NCBI RefSeq assembly: GCF_964275005.1
Contig: NC_092698.1
Span: 27,337,447 to 27,401,446 of the forward strand
Length of the DNA: 64,000 nt
DNA from: Diadema setosum
Taxonomy: Eukaryota > Echinodermata > Echinoidea > Diadematoida > Diadematidae
Direction of reading: 5' to 3'
Shown: positions 26,601 to 40,100 of the stretch, piece by piece
Layout: every line of letters begins with the position of its first letter
Position numbering within the stretch: the stretch's first letter is position 1
Made by a program: the position numbers and the translations under genes
Notes under the pieces: model-generated
What the model was told of the DNA's origin: nothing
The model's database searches: none
Seen by the model: only the letters and a program-made list of their open reading frames with translations

Positions 26601-27551
26601 ACAAGAAATACAGTGTACACTGAGGGGTTGAAAATGGTGTAGGACGCCATCTTGGCTGGCAATATACCCTTTGACAAGGAGATGACATGTTCAGTCTTGA
26701 AAGACGGCTGCATGCTAGTACGTGAACAACGTCAATATGGAACATTCAAGTCATACTTAGTCCTTTGTTGTGGCAATTCAACAAACAGCACCTATCAGAA
26801 TCTCAATCATTTTGCAGATTGTAGAAATATAACCTTTGACAAAAATGCTATCAATCCATGAGGATACCTACAATGAACATGTAATTTCTCTTCCTCAACG
26901 AGAAATCACATTTCAGGAATGACATAGGAGGCTACGGTACTGATGATGGAATTTGTTTACACCACCTACCAGTAAGTAAGTGCATGGTACCCTCCTCTAT
27001 GGAATGGAGATTGGTAAAACACTCATGTTCATACCCACATGTAAATTAAATGAAGAGTTAATTACATATTAGAAACTTTGAGATGTGATAGAAAAGAATT
27101 CCTGATCTAAATGAACTCTTGTCTTTCATTCAAATATAACACAGTCTTTAGAGTTTTGTTGTAGCTGTTGCTATTTTTGGATACTGATATAGGATAACAC
27201 CTGAAATAATTGAACAAACACTTCCTGGTCCAATGACCTTTTCAGTTTCCAACATACACACCAACCATCAGTTCCAGACATGGAATGTAAAGTATAACCC
27301 ATGTGTAACATTTTTACCACTATCTTTTACGACCATGCACTGCAGTGAGGTTCTGCCACAAAAGTCAACATGCGGACTTGGGAATGTGGGTTACAGACAA
27401 GTGGACTACACAGAGAAGGATTGATGACAAACTTTTTCCCCAAAACAAGAAGAACAAAATCATGTGCATTTAAATTGTCAACATTCAGGGAGATACTTTC
27501 ATGTTACATGTTCCTCAGTGGACAAAAGAGTTTCCCAAATTGTGGAGATTT

Positions 27552-27950
27552 CTAAAGGGACGGCATAGTTTTAGTTTTTGTTGAGATGGGACTTCAGCTT
27601 TAAAACTTTCCTCTGTGAGATAGTAAGAAACCTCTTATGAAATATGAAAAAGCACATAATTCTGAGAGGAATTCAAAGTTTATTTGAAGAAAATTGGATT
27701 TGAAATGCCGAGGTATCCACAAACAAATTGATACTTATAAGAGGTGAGACCCACCTTTCATTAGGATCGCTTTGTTTTACTTTGTTTTTGGAAATCTCAG
27801 CCACTTGAAAATGGATTTTCCTCAAATAAACTAAGAATTACTATTTAAGTTGTATGCTCTGTAACATTTCATAAAGTGCTTTCTACGTATCTTACAAAAA
27901 GTTAAAAGCTGAATCCTCATCTCAACCAATACTAAGCCATCCCTTTAAAT
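27552..27950. mobile_element. MITE family A copy near the CDK5RAP3 3' end
   Basis: The ends CTAAAGGGACGGCATAG and ACTAAGCCATCCCTTTAA are inverted. The core words ATCGCTTTGTTTTACTTTG and CAAATAAACT are shared with the other copies. It begins about 130 bases past the CDK5RAP3 stop codon on the 3' side, so it may lie in the 3' UTR. Confidence 0.7.
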
Positions 27951-28083
27951 TCTACCATATGTATATGAGGAGATATTCATGCTTTCAGGAAGCCTCCTGC
28001 ACAATCAGGGAGGCGTGGCAGCTCTGTATGTGATGCAGGCAAGGTACTTGGAAGAAGCTAAAGTGGGAAGCAACCAGAGGGTG

Positions 28084-28155
28084 TCATATTGTATTGATGG
28101 CTCCCATGAGATTGACAGGTCTGTTCTTGTAGCGCTTGGAGATATCTTCCTCAAT
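28084..28155 (-). CDS. CDK5RAP3: CDK5RAP3 terminal exon (ISKRYKNRPVNLMGA)
   Basis: The acceptor is CTTTGTAG. It encodes IEEDISKRYKNRPVNLMGAI, then NTI and TGA at 28084-28086. The human C-terminus is IEADISKRYSGRPVNLMGTSL. The exon is too short to appear in an ORF search; it was found by reading back from exon 12. No poly(A) signal was fixed. Confidence 0.95.
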   Translation of the reverse strand: MEEDISKRYKNRPVNLMGAINTI

Positions 28156-31100
28156 CTACAAAGAAAGTAAGAGGAGAAGATGGAGCAAATGTTCAGGAAC
28201 GGGCAAAAAAGTTCACGACAAAGTCAACATAGTTCCAGCTATTGAAGCAAGAAATACAGGCCTGTCAACTTTTCACGCAAAAACATATTATGAATGATAT
28301 ATTTTTCCGAGGATATGTACCATGTGTGTCACTATTCTCACGTATAAAGGCACCACCAGATTGGAAGCTATCTGAGAAGGAAACAAGACTGCATCATTGG
28401 GCAGATTCCATAAATTTTGCTACATGACAATGTTTTGTGTAACAGTTTCAAATAGGTTCTATAGGGTTCACTGTACATTGTATCCAAGTAATTCACAAAC
28501 CATACAAGTTATGTGTAGTAGCCTCCTTTTGTATGTTTGTCTGTCTAATGCCAACAGTACTTCTTCTTTAAAGCAATAACTTCAAATTAATATAGCATCT
28601 AAGATTTGCCACATGGTGGAAAAGACTACCGCTAATTTAGGAGTGACAAAAGATGAAAACACCCTACGATTACTTCTTTTTGTTTCACAATCTGAAGAGG
28701 TATCAGATGCCAATGAATCAAACCAAAGAATTTTAAGCTATTCAAAAAACAAAAAAAAAAAAAAACAAACATTGAGTACTGCAAATCTTTTATCTCATTC
28801 CATTAGAGTGTAACTAAAAACAAAAATGTATCATTTTGTAGATGTCCTTGTTGAATCTTCATCACAGAGCCTACTCCTGTTTGACAGAATATGCCTAGCA
28901 AACAAAGACTGCTTCTTATACAACTGGAGAACACTGTTGAGTGACAAAATGCATTATGCAATAAAGAGAAGAAGTGAATGCCAGTCATCATTCGGCTTGG
29001 TTTGGTTGGTTTTGGTTGGTGAGACAAGAACAGTAGACGTGCCATTGTCGGCTCAAGGAGGATTCAAAGGTTAGAGATGCTCACCTGTCTCTGTAGCTCC
29101 TTAGTCCTCCTCACCAGGGCATCAATCTTGGGCTCCAGCTTCCTCTGGTCCTCAAGGGTGTCCAGCCTCTTCTGCCTCACTGCCTCCCTTGATGCCAGCA
29201 TCTTCTCCTCCAGCAGCAACTTCTGCTTCAGCGAGTCTGTCAATCTATCTACATACCTGATGGCAAGTTAAAGAAAGAGGATTAATTTTATAAGAGAAAT
29301 CAAGGGATCACAAACAATGTGCACTCTACCTGCGAGTTGTGTGCCCTTTTCGCATAGAGAACCTTCATTTTCACATCTGAGTCGATTCTTTTTGCTTATG
29401 AAACCATTCAGTGAATGCATGTCTTGGCATGCTCTCCATAACTGCCATAAATTCTGGAGAATTCAGGGATGTGACACTTTCAAACTTTTTGCTGTTTGTG
29501 TCAACCTCTGCAACCAGTTATCAAATTTTTTGTATTCCATACGAGAAAATACAATTTATACTTAATGATTTATACTCATTAATTGTGATAATCTTGTAAC
29601 ATATTACAACAATGTATATCACAAAATCAAAATGTAGTTTCGTATTTCGTAAATGTATTTTCTTCTAAAGAATTTCTTTATAGAAAAGTTGCAGAAACCA
29701 ATAAATGAAATGATTTGAATTGAAATGAAATGAAATGAAGTGGATTGACATGAAATGACATGACATGACATGAAATGAAATATGCCCTCTCACTTTGGGG
29801 ATCCCTTGAGCAGGAAGAGGTGTTGCATCTTGGTGTCAGTCAGCCTGCCATGGATTGTGTCCACAAGCTCAAGCATGGCACAGATGTGGGTCAGTGTCTT
29901 GGACTGGATGGCCTGGGGTGCCGTCTGGAACTGGTTGTCGGACAGGACGTCGGTATCACCCTCCATTTCTGTCTTACGTTGGGTGAGGAAGGCCTGGATC
30001 TAGGAGATTTTCACAATTTGGGGCCAAAAACACATGACAGTCACCATCAATGGCAAAGGTCTTGTGGTTTTGTCTTACTGCATAAACTCTTCACTTGTGA
30101 TTAATACTGCCCACGGGGTTAACCCTCTCCAAACGGTATGAACATCTTATGGCAAATCACCTACAGGCAACAAGATCACTTGTGACCCAAGGGCAGCCAG
30201 TACTGGGTAGCATGCATAGCATACCAGGTAGTTCTCCATATGAGCTAGTAGCAGATACAGTATGATGTACACAACCTCTGACTATAACCATTGACCGTTG
30301 GTAATATATTTATATTATGAAATTTTTTTTCTTGTTCTGGAACTTTATGGAACAGCTTTTATGAAATCCAACATCAACTGCTTCTTTAAATCTTGGAAGA
30401 AAATGATTGCAAGATTCATTTGAAATACGTGTAAAGTCATATTTTATGGTAGAAGTCATGATTATGGTAGAAGTCATGATTATAAGTTTCCATTAATGGA
30501 TATTACCTCCAGAATCTCATTGATGAACTGGTTTCTGGTTGGGACATGGTCAAAGAGGCAGAGTGCATCGTTGCCGCGGGCGACCCCTCCATCCTCATTT
30601 GCATTGTCTCCATCCTAGAGGGAGAGAGATGCATACCAAGGGAACTGTCAGTTTGAGTTTCGGACATCTTTATCAAATTTGTCCAACCTCTATTGCTCAA
30701 GTAATATTGCACTGTTTCCCAAAGGTGAAACCATCCTCACAACTGATTGAGTATAAACCTACTACTGGCTGGCAGAAGGAGTACCCTGCACTCCAAAAAA
30801 TCCCAAGCCCTTCATAGGGATGAAAAAAAAACAACAACAAAAAAACGCAGATCATGGAACCTAGACAACATTAAAATATGGTAAAGTACAGCAAAAAAAC
30901 AAACAACACAAAAAAAAAAAACATTTTTCATGGATAGTAGTTCCTTGTTCATCTGTTTCCCACTTTCAAAACTGATTTAGCAGCTCATGTAATTCTCTTG
31001 TCAATGCAACAATAATGGATAATGTTATTTGAGCAAGCATCCAAAACCTTCTGATCACCATTTGGGTTCTGTGTGGCAGCTTACTGCTGCTCTTTATGTT

Positions 31101-34100
31101 CTTGTTGCATAAAACAAACTAGCAAAGAAGGAAAAGAAATACCCCAAATCAGACAGATCAATTAACCTCAATTTCCAGTTGCTGGGCTCCAATCTGTTGT
31201 GGATCAAGTCAAGTCTGACTTCAGTGATTGATTTTAAACTTCACATTTTAATTTATGAAACAAGTCTCTCAGGAGTATCAAACATCAACCATATGGACCG
31301 AGTCTGCCTTTACACCAGCAATTTTCGTCAGCTCTACTATTGGAACATATTTGCAGGATCCCTGTTTCAACGCAATATAATTTTGTTTTCCAATCAAATA
31401 CTTACACTGTGTGAGTCTTGCAATAACAACAACCATTTGTATCTTTTTCTGTCTCTGCCTCCCTTAAAAAAAGTGAAACAATTACCACACTTTCTTTTTA
31501 TCTATTGTGCACTTACCTCTACACCAAAGTCAATTGTCTCAGCTCCTTCTGTTTCTATTGATATCCCAAAGTCGATTTCTCCAGCATCAAGATCTATTCC
31601 ACTGAAATCAATCTGGACAGACAAGAGCCAAACATGAATTCATTGTACAACTGCCATCACAAACTCAACTTTATGATCATTGGCTGTGCATTTTGGTCAA
31701 CTTTTCATCATATTCTACTCCTAGTCTTTAAAACTTTGAATCATACAATTACCAAGGTCTCGAACACAGTCTCCGTGTCCTAAATCCACGAAAGGTAGTT
31801 TTCATTACATATTACTTAATATGCAATTTTCATCTCGTAAATGTGTGTAACAGATTCACTGACATTCAATAATGAATGTGCCCTGACAAGCGCATGTGAA
31901 ATGTACATCTTTTCGCACTTGGTTTAGTCTGTGGCCTAAATCTAAACAACCTTTATAAATTTGGGGACATATTTCGGTGATGATAAAAAACAAAAAGAAC
32001 CAATAACGAGATGTTGCAGACATATGACCAATGTGGTGACGTAGAGCTGTAAATTGAATGCTACATTGTATTTGATTTATTGATGTCAATACAACTTTCT
32101 TATTAGTATTCTTATTAATATTTTGTTCAGATTTCCATCTATCTTTTTATTATCATCATTACTGTCATTATTTTATCTTATTTATTTATTATTATTATTG
32201 TTACTTATTTTATTTCATTTATTAATTTTTTATTTTATTATTATTTTTTTTTTTTGCTTTCATGACACTCAGTCAAGGTTACCTTCCTTTTGGGGAGCAA
32301 TCTCCCTCAAGAATTCAAACAAAGGTTTGATTAGAATATTAACACCAGTTCATCTAATTTCTCCTACCATTCACAGAGTAAAGAGTTGGGGTGGTAATAA
32401 AGTACCAGAGTGCCTACACGAGACCGCCACTGGTTCCTAATCTCACCCCTCCCATCTCACCTCATCCTCCTTGGTTTCCTCATCCTCCGCCAGGAGGCTG
32501 AGATTCACCTCCTCCACCGTCTCAGGCACCCTCCCTGTCCTCCACTGGTACACTGTGGTGTTGCCATGCTCAGTGAAATACCTCAGGAGGGGACACACAT
32601 CTCCTATATTACTGTCATCACTGCAGATACACAGACCACAAGGAAAATACATAATTGAAACAGTGGCATTGATATATGCCATATATCACATATCTGACAA
32701 GAAATACACAAAAATTGAGCATTACTGTTCACACTTTGCACAAAATCACAGCATACATCTAACTTTTCATAAAATTGCACTGAAGGATTTGTTTCCATCT
32801 CTGCAAGAGGACATGTTCTAAAATATATTTTCAATCCATCTCTTGTTTTTGTCGAGAAAATGAGAACTCATTGACACTCCACAAAGAAAACACGTGATAA
32901 GCACTACCAAAAGGATACTTAAGTCACATCACCAGGATGTCAATTTTGACATGCCAATACTGTACTACAATTATGATAAATTAAACTGGTGTGAAAATGG
33001 TCATAATTGTCTTTTCATGGTTTGATTTCACTCTAATGTGAATCTTATATCCAGTTGCATCCCCCCAACAGACACACATAGCTTGTGTCAGACATGCTTG
33101 TAAAACAAGCTTGTGTCCTTTGGCAGTCACTATTTCCTTAGATTAATTGCGTTTTCCATTATGACAAGGACTTCAGCAACTGATTGTTACTCTTTGTTTT
33201 TATGTGACAGGGCCCAGGTTATGTTAATCTACCTGTAACCCTGAAGCAAGTAGTTTTATTTGTAACCCTCAGAACTGCATATCTTGACCTCTGCTCTTGT
33301 TGTACGAGTTTCAACAGCCACCGAGCAACATGAGGCAAGGTGATTCCCCTTGAAACTTTTTCCTCAAATTCCTATACAAAATTCACTTCCTCAACAATTT
33401 TCAGTACCAGCAGACACACACTGGACCCATGCAGTGTTCACAAAAGCATGTGGCATAGACACAGGTCACATGAACCACCTTGCAAGCTGTAAATACATGC
33501 CATGGAATGACACATTAAAACATGCAACATGTGACAAACATCAGACCCTCTCAGCACTCTTGTTTTCATTCAACACCATACTACAAGACACAACAATTGC
33601 AACTGATTGACAAATTGCCCTACATTGACGTAAATAAGCACTGAATTGATCAGTGTTTTAGTAGTAGCCATGATAAAAGAAATCATGGGCAAACATACTC
33701 GAGCAGGATTCGCTACTACTGCAATGAAAAACATCTCAATGGAAGAATTTCATGAATTTGAATGAGACACAACAACTGGAAGTCTGTGGTCTAACAAGTG
33801 ACTTTCTCATATCATTTACTTTACTACAGTCTCACTGACCTTCCATTAACAAATTGCACAAAAGCTCCGTAGAATTCCAACACGTCTGTCAGTTTCCTCG
33901 CCTGGTCCTCAATGGATTGATACGTCTTGGGTAGCTCTGACACGAGTTCCAGTAACTCAGATCTGATCTTCTCTCCCTGATGGATGAGGTGCCACATTGT
34001 TTCACATTCAAAACATCGACATCATAGTTTTGTATGAAGCACAATGGCACTGTCCTGACAGACTTTTTGCAATGACATAAATGTCCTTGTGACTCCAACT

Positions 34101-37100
34101 AATCACAGAGACTCCAACTCTCCCACTTTCGACGGCAGATCTCCCGCCGAAAGCCCATTTTTGCAAAATCTCCTGTTCTCCCACTTGAGATTAAATTTCT
34201 CCCGCTTGAAATGATTTCTTACTTAGTGTCATTGTATGTTGAAAAACAAGCCTTAGATAGCACAAGATAACATCTAGAACCCTAGAGCTGGACCCCGGCC
34301 ACAAGGAACTTCGCGCTGCACGCACATCAAGTTGGAGTCTCCCGTTTGCTAGGGGTTTCAGGCGGGAGAATCTCCAGATCAGAAGGTGTTCGGAGTTGGA
34401 GTCTCTATAATCAACCATATTAATACACACTAAATCTTAAAGGTAATAAACTTCTGGTGATCTACAGAAGATTTGAGCCACACTCACACACAAACATAAA
34501 AATTAAAGACTCTACAAATCCATCATGGCAATATCTCTAGCACCTTCCATGTCGAAGTATGAAACACAAACAAATGAATGCACACATAAACAAATACACT
34601 TTTCGCAGAATGGATCAATCAGTAATATCTGTAAATCAACTTGTATATCAGCAGGTTGGTGTCTAAACCCTTAAATGATCAGTCTATCAAAGGTACATAT
34701 CTGGAATAGTTTTAGTTTCCTCTATTGATAACTTGCATGTTTTATTAATAACTCTCTCATTGTGTAATCTTACTCTAATTCCCAGCTGTTTGCAGGCCTG
34801 CTTGTAATCTTCTCGAGCAGCGCTTGAACTTTCTCCATAGTCCTTCTCCTTCTTGACACATTCCTGGTATACAAATCAAAAAGAAGTGTTGTTAAATATG
34901 CAAATAAATACAAAGTCATTTTAATACAAACTCCAGAGATAGTCATTTATTAGGCGTTTTCACATCAGCCCAATAAAAATCCAAGCTCGAGATATTTTTC
35001 GCGATCGCAAATTAGCGCGCTATTTCATTTCCTATTCACATCAGCCCGAACATTATCAAATAGCGCGCTAGTTCGCATTAATTATCCTGCTATTTCAGAA
35101 ATTTCCCGAGTTGGACTCGAGAAATTTTTTCGGTCATTTAGCTCTCTAATTTGTATTCACATTATCAAATAGCGCGCTATTTCGTGATCGGGTTAATTTC
35201 CCAAGTCAGAAAATAGCACGCTATTTCGAAACATCGGGCTGATGTGAAAACGCCTATATATTTAATGAAATCCTATCATAGTAAAGGCACACTTATTTGA
35301 ATTACAAAGAGATTGGAGAATCTGTGACAACACTAAGCACTTTCCAAACTTGACACTTCTCCTCAGAAAAATACAGTCATTCCTAATGCATGAAAATAAG
35401 TGCCATGAACATTTATCAGTAGATTTTCATTACAATAAACTGACATCTGCGAGAAGTACAAATCAAATACAACTGGTAAATCCATGATCATGAGCAAACA
35501 TGTCCTGAAGCTTAGGGCAACAATCCCCACACCCCCCCCCCCAAAAAAAAGGTGGGGGGGGGGGGGGGGCTCTGAAATATTCTAGATTTATGACTGCTAC
35601 ATAAGGAGGCAACACAATAGCGCAGTGGTTGGTGTTAATGCTCTCATTGTTGCACGTATCCTTGTATGATTTACTCACTGCTTGGGACTGCTGACATTTG
35701 GTGACCTGTTTCTTGAGGGAGGGGATCTCAAAGCTCACATTCCTGGTCAGCATGTGGGCAGCCTCAGCCAAGTAGACTGACTCTTTCTCATACAGCTTTA
35801 CGATCTCCTGCCAATCCTGTAAGAGTAGAACACAGTGGGGGATATTTCAATATAGTGGAATTTCAAATTCAGGTTTTTTATGGTTTTAAAATATCTTGTT
35901 TGTATCAAGAATTAGGTGACCTACACCATTTCAAATTTCAGGTCAAATTTGATGGTACATTTTTCAGTTGTCCATTTTCTCTCAAATTTGTCCTCTCTTA
36001 TCACTGTAGACATTCTTAGTTATTGAAAATATGATAAAAAATCTAATGTCATGATAAATCTAATGTTATAATTTAACAAAAAATATAAAAATAATCAAAC
36101 ATTAAAAAAAAAATCATATCACAAAACAGCTGTGATGACTCCAAGTGTTGTGTGATCATGTATGCACCCATGTGACTGACGAGAGAGACAGCGGAGTGAA
36201 CTACACTGTCTCCTTTCAACTCAGGTGCGAGAGGCACTAGTAGTTTTGATGCAATGAAGTGAAGGCACACTGGCCTTAGAGGGATGGTATAGTATTGGTT
36301 GAAGTGAGGATTCAGCGTTTAACTTTTCATGAGATACTTAGAAAGCATTTTATAAAATGTTAAAGTGCATACAATTCTACAAGGAATTCAAACTCTATTT
36401 GATGAAAATCCGTTCTGAATTGCTGATATCCATAAACGAAGCAAAACAAAGTGATCCTTTTATTAGGATTGCTTTATTTGGGATATCTCAACCATTCTTG
36501 AAAAAAAAAAATCATCAAATAAACCATGAATTTCTTCTAGAATTATAGGTTCTTTCAAATTTCATTACAGGTTTCTCATTATCTACAAAACCATCATCAA
36601 AATAATGCTGGAAACCTGAAGCCCCACCTTTACCATTTAATGTATCATCTCTTTAAACTGTATACCATCAAACCTGTGGAGGAACATCATGGCAGACTCT
36701 CCAACATGGGTACAAAACTACACATTGTGTGATCAGCTAATAACAATGTCAACCTTTTTTCTCTTACAGTTTATTGTCTATCAGTATAACCTAAATGTTG
36801 TCTGGTTTTTCTCATGAGATACATTAAAACTGTCTGACATTTGCTCTCATGCCTCACCAAGGGAGAGCAGTCATATTTCCACTGACACATACACAGGGGG
36901 AAAAATATGTGTAAAAGTTGGAATCTAGCTATACCGTACACTTTTGTGCTGCTAGACATCTGGGAATTACAGAAGCATCATTGAAGATGAGCGGTTTCTA
37001 GCAACTGTAACATCAATAACTTAGAAGTCCATGAATGTCTATAAGACAACATGGACGGGGAGTGTGAACCAACCTTCATTCGCTGTGATGAATAGTAGCC

Positions 37101-40100
37101 AAATATGTTCTTACTGCTCTCCTCTGACACCTTAAGCAGTTCAACAATCTTCAGGCAGTGGAAGTAATTGATATCTGTCATAAGCAAAACAAGAATAAAC
37201 AAACAAACTAAAATCAAGTGTTAGCATGATGTGAGGTCTGCTGGTTTATAATGTACCCTTTCCCAATTAAGTACTTTTAACATTGTTTACCTCATTTCAA
37301 TGACAATTGCACATTAAAAAAAAAAACCATAAACAATTATGTGGTTGAGACCAAATAAATAGGGACCAGCTGCCATAAAATGAGAGCGTGGAACTCTCTC
37401 CATTTCTTTCATCATTGACTTTGTTACAACATATCCACATTCTGAAGGAAGCTCCTTTCATTCACACTGGCAAAAGCACATTAAACTGAATCTAATACTA
37501 CTTTTCCAGGCCAATTGGAAATTTTATCAGAATTTACTTTGCTATCTACACATGATATTATGTCTTCATTCTAAGGTTAATTTTACTATTCAAAGAATAA
37601 AAGACTTTTCATTGCGACTACCTTGATCTTGTTCAAACCTACATTTCTGCTGCACTGAAGTAAAGCCAATGTATAGTATGAGAAACCATCCGGAGTAATA
37701 ATCAACAAATTAACAAAATGTTGTTTTCACAAACCAAAAGGGTATACAATTACTTATGAAATAAGTACATTTGTAGGTTTGCCATAATTATCTCTATAAA
37801 GTTTGATGCTGTAAATGTGTTTACTAATAATGGTGGCATTTTTAAAATTACACTTAAAATGATTACACTAGTTTAAATATCTGATGATTCAATCAAAATT
37901 TTAGATGATCCTCTCACATGTACATAGATTCTAAACTTAATTTGGTCTTTGCTCAATCTGCTGAGAGGGTCTTTCTAGAAGCTATGCCTACAAACTTACA
38001 GGTTCCTGAAAGAAGCTGCTTAATCTCCTCAACTTCTGGCATGTCCTGGATGGCCAGGTTGATTTTCTCTCGAATGACGAGGGCAGCAGACTGCCATTTG
38101 AGGTTGACATGGCGACGGTCAATTAACCAATCTGGGAACATCACAGGGAGGATATAAAAGAAGTCTTTTTATTATCTCTGTCTTTTTCTCATAATAGCAG
38201 GATGCTTACTGGATAATGGTCAACCTATTTTTATACATCTTGTTGACTGCCCTCTGATAATTCCATTACTTCTCCTATGTTGAAGTTTACTCAAAGTTGT
38301 TATTGCTTTTTTTTTTTTTTTTTATGGGTGCGCTTGATTGCTAAGTTGCTGAAGTGCACCATGCAACACTCGTGCCAGAGGAGAGCCCAAATGCTCCCAA
38401 AGTGTACAGTACCGTACTGTACGATACTGTATTGTGCCAAAAGTGGACCATTTTCTGATGCGCTCTAAAATTAAAAGCATACTGTTCCTCATCATCACAG
38501 ACTGCTTGAATACAAAATGGTACAAATGTTTACAACACCAGCTGCTGACATGAAGAATGCGCATAACTCGCACTACGTCGTAAGACAAAAAGTTATTTCT
38601 CTTTCTTAGGGACACCTGTTTTGTATAGTGTTGGTGCACCATGTTGCTATATTAAATGTCATTCATACCACTCTGACTCGAGTCCAAAAACAATTCATGA
38701 GGTATGCTCTGTCTTCACAGAGTGTTCATTTAAAAGCTCCAAATCTGGTAAGGCTAGGTATGGTACAGTCCAGTGCAGTTCACTTCTTAGCAAGAACAAG
38801 ACTCAAAGTCTGGAGCATTAGAAGTATTCAAATAGAACATGGCCTATATTTTGGCTTTGTGACAATACTGTACGAAGAGAAAGATATTGGTTCAGCCTAT
38901 TGTAGCGGTTTTCTATATCTATGTATCATATTGTCTGGCACTCTGGCTGTTGTAAATTACGCTGTCTGGCGGCCACAGTATTTTGTCAACATCCACGCGA
39001 GCTTTCTTTGTGCGCCGACACATGACAGGTGCGCACTACATTCTTCGCTTTTGTCATCGTGCCGAGGTACGCGTATTTCACATTCCAACAGTAGTCGGAT
39101 TTTCATAAACACACCCCTTGTTTTGCTGTCACGGAAACAAGCTACCAATTAGTGACGAGCTGCGCATTTTCATCAGCCAATTACCACTCTCAAAGCTCCT
39201 GTCCGTGACATGTTTTCTCCGACCACGCTGTTTCATTTTCCACGCTTCCTCACTTCACGATTAGCTTTCATCCCGAGAGCACGTCCTAATCGTCGAAGTC
39301 ACGTCCGCATATCACCTTTACTTACGGATTATTCTCAATTCGGAATATCACACTTTCCCGGATTTTATACTTCGCGACTTTCGCTACATTTTATACCGCG
39401 ATTCGCCCTTTCTTCATACTCTACACTCCAACCTGGGGATTTTTACATCGCTTTGACATTCAACGCGATCAGCGCTTCGTTACATCGCTTCATTCAACGC
39501 GATCTACCTGCGCTCTACATTGCACTGCATCGGTCCTGCTAGCGTTCTGTTCGTGGTGTGCAGGCTCTACCAGGGACCTCGCAGTTTGATCTATCCAGCC
39601 CCCCAGCGGTGGACTCTACCCTCGCTTGTGCTAGCCGCGGCACCCGGAGGATATTCCACGCTGCTGCTGGATATTTTGTACATACTTCTATGGGACACTG
39701 TCGTCTTCGGACACCCTAAGTGCATTCGGAGTTAGTCCATATTCGTTCTTATCATTTCGGGAAGTGCAATACATCCTACAAGGACACTGTTCACCTCTAC
39801 TGGTGCCCTGGTGCTTTCTACACTACTCCCAAGTGTCATACCCTTCCTACTCCAAGTGTCTACCCTTCCTGTTGGTGGTACCCCCAGTCCTGTCGTCCTG
39901 TTCGCCATTCGGTGAGTTGTTAGGTATTACATTATAGGCCCGCACCATGATACCTACACTATGCTGAATTCAGGCACTCAAATTCACCTGCAGATGCCAA
40001 AATTTGATGGTGTGTAAAAAGGATAAATTTATAACAGGTAAACATTCAACTGTAGTGTTAGTCATGGGTCATATGTCGAATTGGCAGTCAACTTTGGGAT

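Larger units (their letters stand above)
10279..28083. other. JAZF1 3' UTR and the gap between convergent genes
   Basis: No coding exon was recognised in about 17.8 kb. JAZF1's 3' UTR starts at 10279. The first AATAAA on the + strand lies inside a MITE (about 11793) and others occur at about 12048 and 15968, so its end cannot be fixed. The CDK5RAP3 3' UTR must occupy some bases left of 28084. The rest holds MITEs at 11532-12201, 18090-18531, 20363-20665, 22567-22800, 23463-23677 and 27552-27950, a compound repeat at 21570-22530, and CA or TA microsatellites. Short open frames here lack splice context and family motifs. Confidence 0.6.

Noticed and set aside
38390-38430. GTACTGTAC-rich palindrome (ACAGTACCGTACTGT)
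   Set aside because: Surrounding GTAC/TGTA words make it a simple-sequence effect; no flanking duplication.
38322-38642. 106-codon minus-strand frame in CDK5RAP3 intron 2
   Set aside because: No splice phase fit with neighbouring CDK5RAP3 exons, whose frame is complete without it.
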